Origin: Chloroflexota bacterium
GTDB taxonomy: Bacteria > Chloroflexota > Anaerolineae > Fen-1058
Assembly (NCBI GenBank): GCA_016219235.1
Contig: JACRBO010000338.1
Span: forward strand, 1-8,552
Reading direction: 5' to 3'
DNA: 8,552 nucleotides
Part shown: positions 6,307 to 8,552 of the stretch, piece after piece
How the letters are laid out: the number at the start of each line of letters is the position of its first letter
Numbering within the stretch: the first letter of the stretch is position 1
Translations under genes and position numbers: made by a program
The notes under the pieces: model-generated
What the model was told of the DNA's origin: nothing
Databases searched by the model: none
What the model saw: the letters and a program-made list of their open reading frames with translations, nothing else

Positions 6307-8154
6307 ATGGAAGAGTCTCAAACGCAATCAGTTGAATTCGATGTTAATCTGCCGAAGCCAAAACCCACCAGTTTGATCGCGAAGATCATCCTGGCGATTG
6401 GCGGGCTGGCCCTGGTCGGTGCAGTTGCCGCCGTCATCATTAGCCGCACGGCCACCCCCACGGTTGATCCCACCGTCAAGGTGCTGCCCACGGATACGAT
6501 GCTGGTGATGTCGATCAACACACAATCCGATCAGCTGCCTAACTTCAAAGCGGTCGCCGACGCCTGGGCCGATTCCAAAGAAGCCAATCAAATTGAAAGC
6601 GCGCTGGAACTGGCCTTTATCCAGACGGGCTTCAACTGGGAGGCCGACGTCGTGCCGTGGCTGGGTGAGCGTGTCACGGTGGGCCTGGTCGATCTGGGCA
6701 ACTACACCCGACCGAGCGAGGCCGACAGCCTGCGCGGGCCGACGTTTTTCGTGGTCGCGCAGACGCGCGATAAGGCCAAGTCCGACGCCTTCCTGGTCGG
6801 CGTGCGCAAAGAGATCGAACGCAAGATCGAGCCGAGCGACTACGTGACGAACACGATCCGCGACGACGTCTATCGCGGCATCCCGATCGTCTATCTCACG
6901 TCCGAGACCAACTGGGGCGGCGACAAGCCGGTGGTCAATGACACGGCCGCCTATGCCACCGTCAACGACGTAATTGTGGTCACAACCAGCGCCGACAATC
7001 TGAAGAAGGCCATCGACGCGGCGCTGGACGGCAAAAGCCTTGCGCTCAACACCAACTATCAGACCACCATGAGTACCCTGCCCGGCCAGAACGCTTTTGC
7101 GATGTACATGGATTTCAATCAGTACATGCAGGCCATGATGGATATGACGCTGGGCATCTCGACACAACTGGGGCAGGATGCCGGCGGCGCGGCCATGAAG
7201 CAGCAAGAACAGCTGCAAAAAGCAATGGAAACGATGAAGGCGATGGGCGGCATGGGCCTCGCCATGACCTACGAGCCGACCGGCATCCGCTTTGATTCGA
7301 CGCTGCAAATGGATCTGGCGAAGCTGCCGGAAGCACAGCGCAAGTTGTATGAGGATAGTTACAAAGCCGCGGCCAACAGGATCTACGAATCGATTCCGGC
7401 TGTGGCGATGGTGATGTTGAATGGCAACAATCCGGCCGGCTATCTGAAACCGTTCTTCGATCCCAACCAGCCCGATCCGTTTGCCAGCTTCCCCGGCATG
7501 GAAGACGAGTCGTTCCGCGACAAGGTAGCCGAGTTCGAGAAACTGGTGGGCGTCAATCTCAACACCGAGCTGATCGATCTGCTCAACGGCGAAGTCGCTT
7601 TCATCATGCTGCCCAAAGCACAGACCGTCAGCGACGCGCCCATCGGCCGGGCCGATCTGCCGTTTGAGTTTGCGCTGATGCTGGAGTCGCCGGATGCCGC
7701 CCGCGTGTCGGCTACGCTTGATAAAATGATGCAAGCCATTGCGGCGCAAAGCAAGGGCGATGTGGCGTGGCAAAGCCTGAGCGGTCTGCCGTACAGCGTC
7801 GTCATGGTTGACGGCAACGACACGCCGGTGCTGACCTACGGCGTGGTCGATGGCCGGCTCGTGCTCGGCTCAACGTCTGAGACACTGTTGGCGATTCAGA
7901 ACGCGAAGCAAGCGCCCATCACCGGCGATGCGACCTTCAAGACCGCGACGGGACTACTGCCCGGTACTCGCGTCCAGACCGGCTATCTGAACCTGCAACC
8001 CCTGTGGACGTGGATCGAGTCGCAGGCCAGGGGGGATGACAACATCGGCGCGGTGATCAACTACCTGAGTCACTTCAAGTGGCTGTCGACAGGCAGCGGC
8101 GTGCCGTCCAACAACCTCATTCGATCGGAAGTGCATATCGGAGTAGGCAAGTAG
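6307..8154 (+). CDS. Membrane-anchored protein resembling DUF3352, two homologous halves
   Basis: A 615-residue protein with a short cytoplasmic head (1-21), one membrane helix (about 22-46) and a large extracytoplasmic part. Overall character fits the DUF3352 family of cyanobacteria and Chloroflexota, which has no established function. The extracytoplasmic part seems built from two related halves. Half one has VLPTDTMLVMSIN (59-71), FIQTGFNWEADVVPWLGERVTVGL (104-127) and a turn around GIPIVYLTS (191-199). Half two has the counterparts SIPAVAMVMLNGN (362-374), FEKLVGVNLNTELIDLLNGE (410-429) and GLPYSVVMVDG (493-503). A methionine-rich segment (266-320, 12 Met) sits at the end of half one. No cysteine and no catalytic motif was seen. 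The gene has its own promoter and a strong ribosome binding site, and ends in a hairpin terminator. Its final Lys codon and TAG stop lie inside the downstream repeat. DUF3352 membership is from pattern memory. Confidence 0.8.
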   Translation: MEESQTQSVEFDVNLPKPKPTSLIAKIILAIGGLALVGAVAAVIISRTATPTVDPTVKVLPTDTMLVMSINTQSDQLPNFKAVADAWADSKEANQIESALELAFIQTGFNWEADVVPWLGERVTVGLVDLGNYTRPSEADSLRGPTFFVVAQTRDKAKSDAFLVGVRKEIERKIEPSDYVTNTIRDDVYRGIPIVYLTSETNWGGDKPVVNDTAAYATVNDVIVVTTSADNLKKAIDAALDGKSLALNTNYQTTMSTLPGQNAFAMYMDFNQYMQAMMDMTLGISTQLGQDAGGAAMKQQEQLQKAMETMKAMGGMGLAMTYEPTGIRFDSTLQMDLAKLPEAQRKLYEDSYKAAANRIYESIPAVAMVMLNGNNPAGYLKPFFDPNQPDPFASFPGMEDESFRDKVAEFEKLVGVNLNTELIDLLNGEVAFIMLPKAQTVSDAPIGRADLPFEFALMLESPDAARVSATLDKMMQAIAAQSKGDVAWQSLSGLPYSVVMVDGNDTPVLTYGVVDGRLVLGSTSETLLAIQNAKQAPITGDATFKTATGLLPGTRVQTGYLNLQPLWTWIESQARGDDNIGAVINYLSHFKWLSTGSGVPSNNLIRSEVHIGVGK

Positions 8155-8186
8155 ACAAGTAGATTAGTAGACAAGTAGATTAGTAA
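8147..8186 (+). repeat. Direct repeat of 16 bp (TAGACAAGTAGATTAG, two copies) starting at a stop codon
   Basis: Two identical tandem copies lie at 8152-8167 and 8168-8183, followed by TAA. The first copy starts with the TAG stop codon of the DUF3352-like gene. The unit is itself two related 8-mers (TAGACAAG and TAGATTAG). The terminal ATTAGTAA (8179-8186) also opens the other intergenic array at 4541-4548. Confidence 0.9.
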
Positions 8187-8226
8187 CGGGCCGATCGGCG
8201 CTGAATGCCAATCGGCCCGTTTATTT
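8185..8226 (+). terminator. Intrinsic terminator between the convergent DUF3352-like and radA genes
   Basis: A perfect 11-bp stem pairs AACGGGCCGAT (8185-8195) with ATCGGCCCGTT (8211-8221). One C-A mismatch follows, then three more pairs (GGC 8197-8199 with GCC 8207-8209) around a short loop. The stem is followed by TTATTT (8221-8226) on the plus strand, so it mainly ends the DUF3352-like transcript. On the minus strand no strong T-run follows, though the stem could still act on the radA transcript. Confidence 0.85.
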
Positions 8227-8256
8227 CCTTGTCTACTTGCTTCCTTATTTCCCTGT

Positions 8257-8552
8257 CTACTTCTTGACTAACGCCAACGACAACGCCTCCGCCAGACTGC
8301 GCGCCGTCACAATTTCGATCTTGTCTTTGGGCAGATCGTTCAGCCGGTGGGTCTTCGGAATCAGCACACGCGCAAAGCCCAATTTCGCCGCCTCGTTCAA
8401 TCGGGCCGGGAGTTGGCCCACGGTACGGAGTTCGCCGCTCAAGCCCACTTCGCCGATAATCGCCATATCCACGGCCACGGGCACATCGCGCATCGACGAC
8501 GCAATCGCGCAGGCCACGGCCAGATCGGCGGCGGGTTCACTGATGTGCAAAC
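8257..8552 (-). CDS. radA: DNA repair protein RadA (Sms), C-terminal part only
   Basis: The last 97 codons plus part of another are visible; the gene continues beyond the right edge. This is the Lon-like C-terminal domain of RadA, a hexameric RecA-type ATPase that promotes branch migration and processing of recombination intermediates. Recognisable family segments are LHISEPAADLAVACAIASS, the central GEVGLSGELRTVGQ, and RLNEAAKLGFARVLIPK. As in RadA generally, the Lon serine-protease motif is absent (EPAAD stands in that place), so the domain is structural rather than proteolytic. The TTG at 8550-8548 is an internal leucine, not a start: the last two bases (GT on this strand) fit the Gly that normally precedes it. 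The protein ends in Lys-Lys-stop, with AAGTAGACA of the intergenic repeat supplying the last codon and stop. Confidence 0.93.
   Translation of the reverse strand, partial: LHISEPAADLAVACAIASSMRDVPVAVDMAIIGEVGLSGELRTVGQLPARLNEAAKLGFARVLIPKTHRLNDLPKDKIEIVTARSLAEALSLALVKK

Larger units (their letters stand above)
8147..8240. repeat. 13-bp inverted repeat flanking the terminator
   Basis: GCAAGTAGACAAG (8147-8159) is matched perfectly by its reverse complement CTTGTCTACTTGC (8228-8240). A further inverted copy of the core, TGTCTACTT, lies at 8254-8262, where it encodes the last Lys and stop of radA. The terminator hairpin sits between the arms. Confidence 0.9.

Noticed and set aside
6328..7773. 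Long minus-strand open frame (481 codons) opposite the DUF3352-like gene
   Set aside because: Its translation is rich in His, Arg, Gln and Gly with no recognisable domain, as expected for the reverse of a GC-rich gene. The plus-strand gene has a promoter, ribosome binding site, membrane helix and terminator.
8548..8550. TTG as the start of a short 97-residue protein
   Set aside because: The sequence is the internal part of RadA; the TTG is the Leu before HISEPAADL and the gene continues past the window edge.
1..8552. Cyanobacterial HIP1 octamer (GCGATCGC) as an origin marker
   Set aside because: Many CGATCG cores are present, but no exact GCGATCGC was noticed, so the window is not assigned to cyanobacteria on that basis.

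Overview
This GC-rich bacterial window reads most like a member of the Chloroflexota (Anaerolineae/Caldilineae-type). That placement is an inference. It rests on an LppX/LprAFG-type lipoprotein next to a 14-helix MFS pump, a DUF3352-type protein, large secreted subtilases with stacked beta-sandwich modules, short heptad-like repeats at gene ends, and promoters that sit directly on start codons. No rRNA, tRNA, CRISPR array, transposase or phage gene was seen.

Layout from left to right. Positions 1-3781 (minus strand) hold a very large secreted subtilisin-like protease. Its reading frame is open for 1260 codons and runs off the left edge without a stop. A 72-bp heptanucleotide array lies in frame in its linker between propeptide and catalytic domain. 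Only 60 bp separate its ATG from the next gene on the plus strand, and those 60 bp hold two abutting divergent promoters, each placed so that transcription should start at or next to the ATG (leaderless mRNAs). Positions 3842-6177 (plus) hold a lipoprotein of the LprG/LppX type followed by a DHA2-type MFS transporter, the same pair and order as the mycobacterial lprG-p55 (Rv1411c-Rv1410c) operon. The 98-bp gap between them carries an imperfect inverted array of about 7-8-bp units. Positions 6307-8154 (plus) hold a single-pass membrane protein resembling DUF3352, with its own sigma-70-type promoter and a strong Shine-Dalgarno sequence. Positions 8257-8552 (minus) hold the C-terminal end of the DNA-repair ATPase RadA, cut by the right edge. 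The DUF3352-like and RadA genes converge on a strong hairpin terminator flanked by inverted copies of a repeat that also supplies both stop codons.

How the genes may work together: the lipoprotein and MFS protein probably form a lipid- or amphiphile-export unit at the cell envelope, and the divergent protease is also an envelope/extracellular protein whose promoter abuts that of the lipoprotein, so the two may be co-regulated. The DUF3352-like protein is a further envelope protein. RadA is an unrelated housekeeping gene. The most unusual features are the codon-phased heptanucleotide array inside the protease, the doubled Rossmann-like module in the same protein, the back-to-back leaderless promoters, and the repeat-embedded stop codons.
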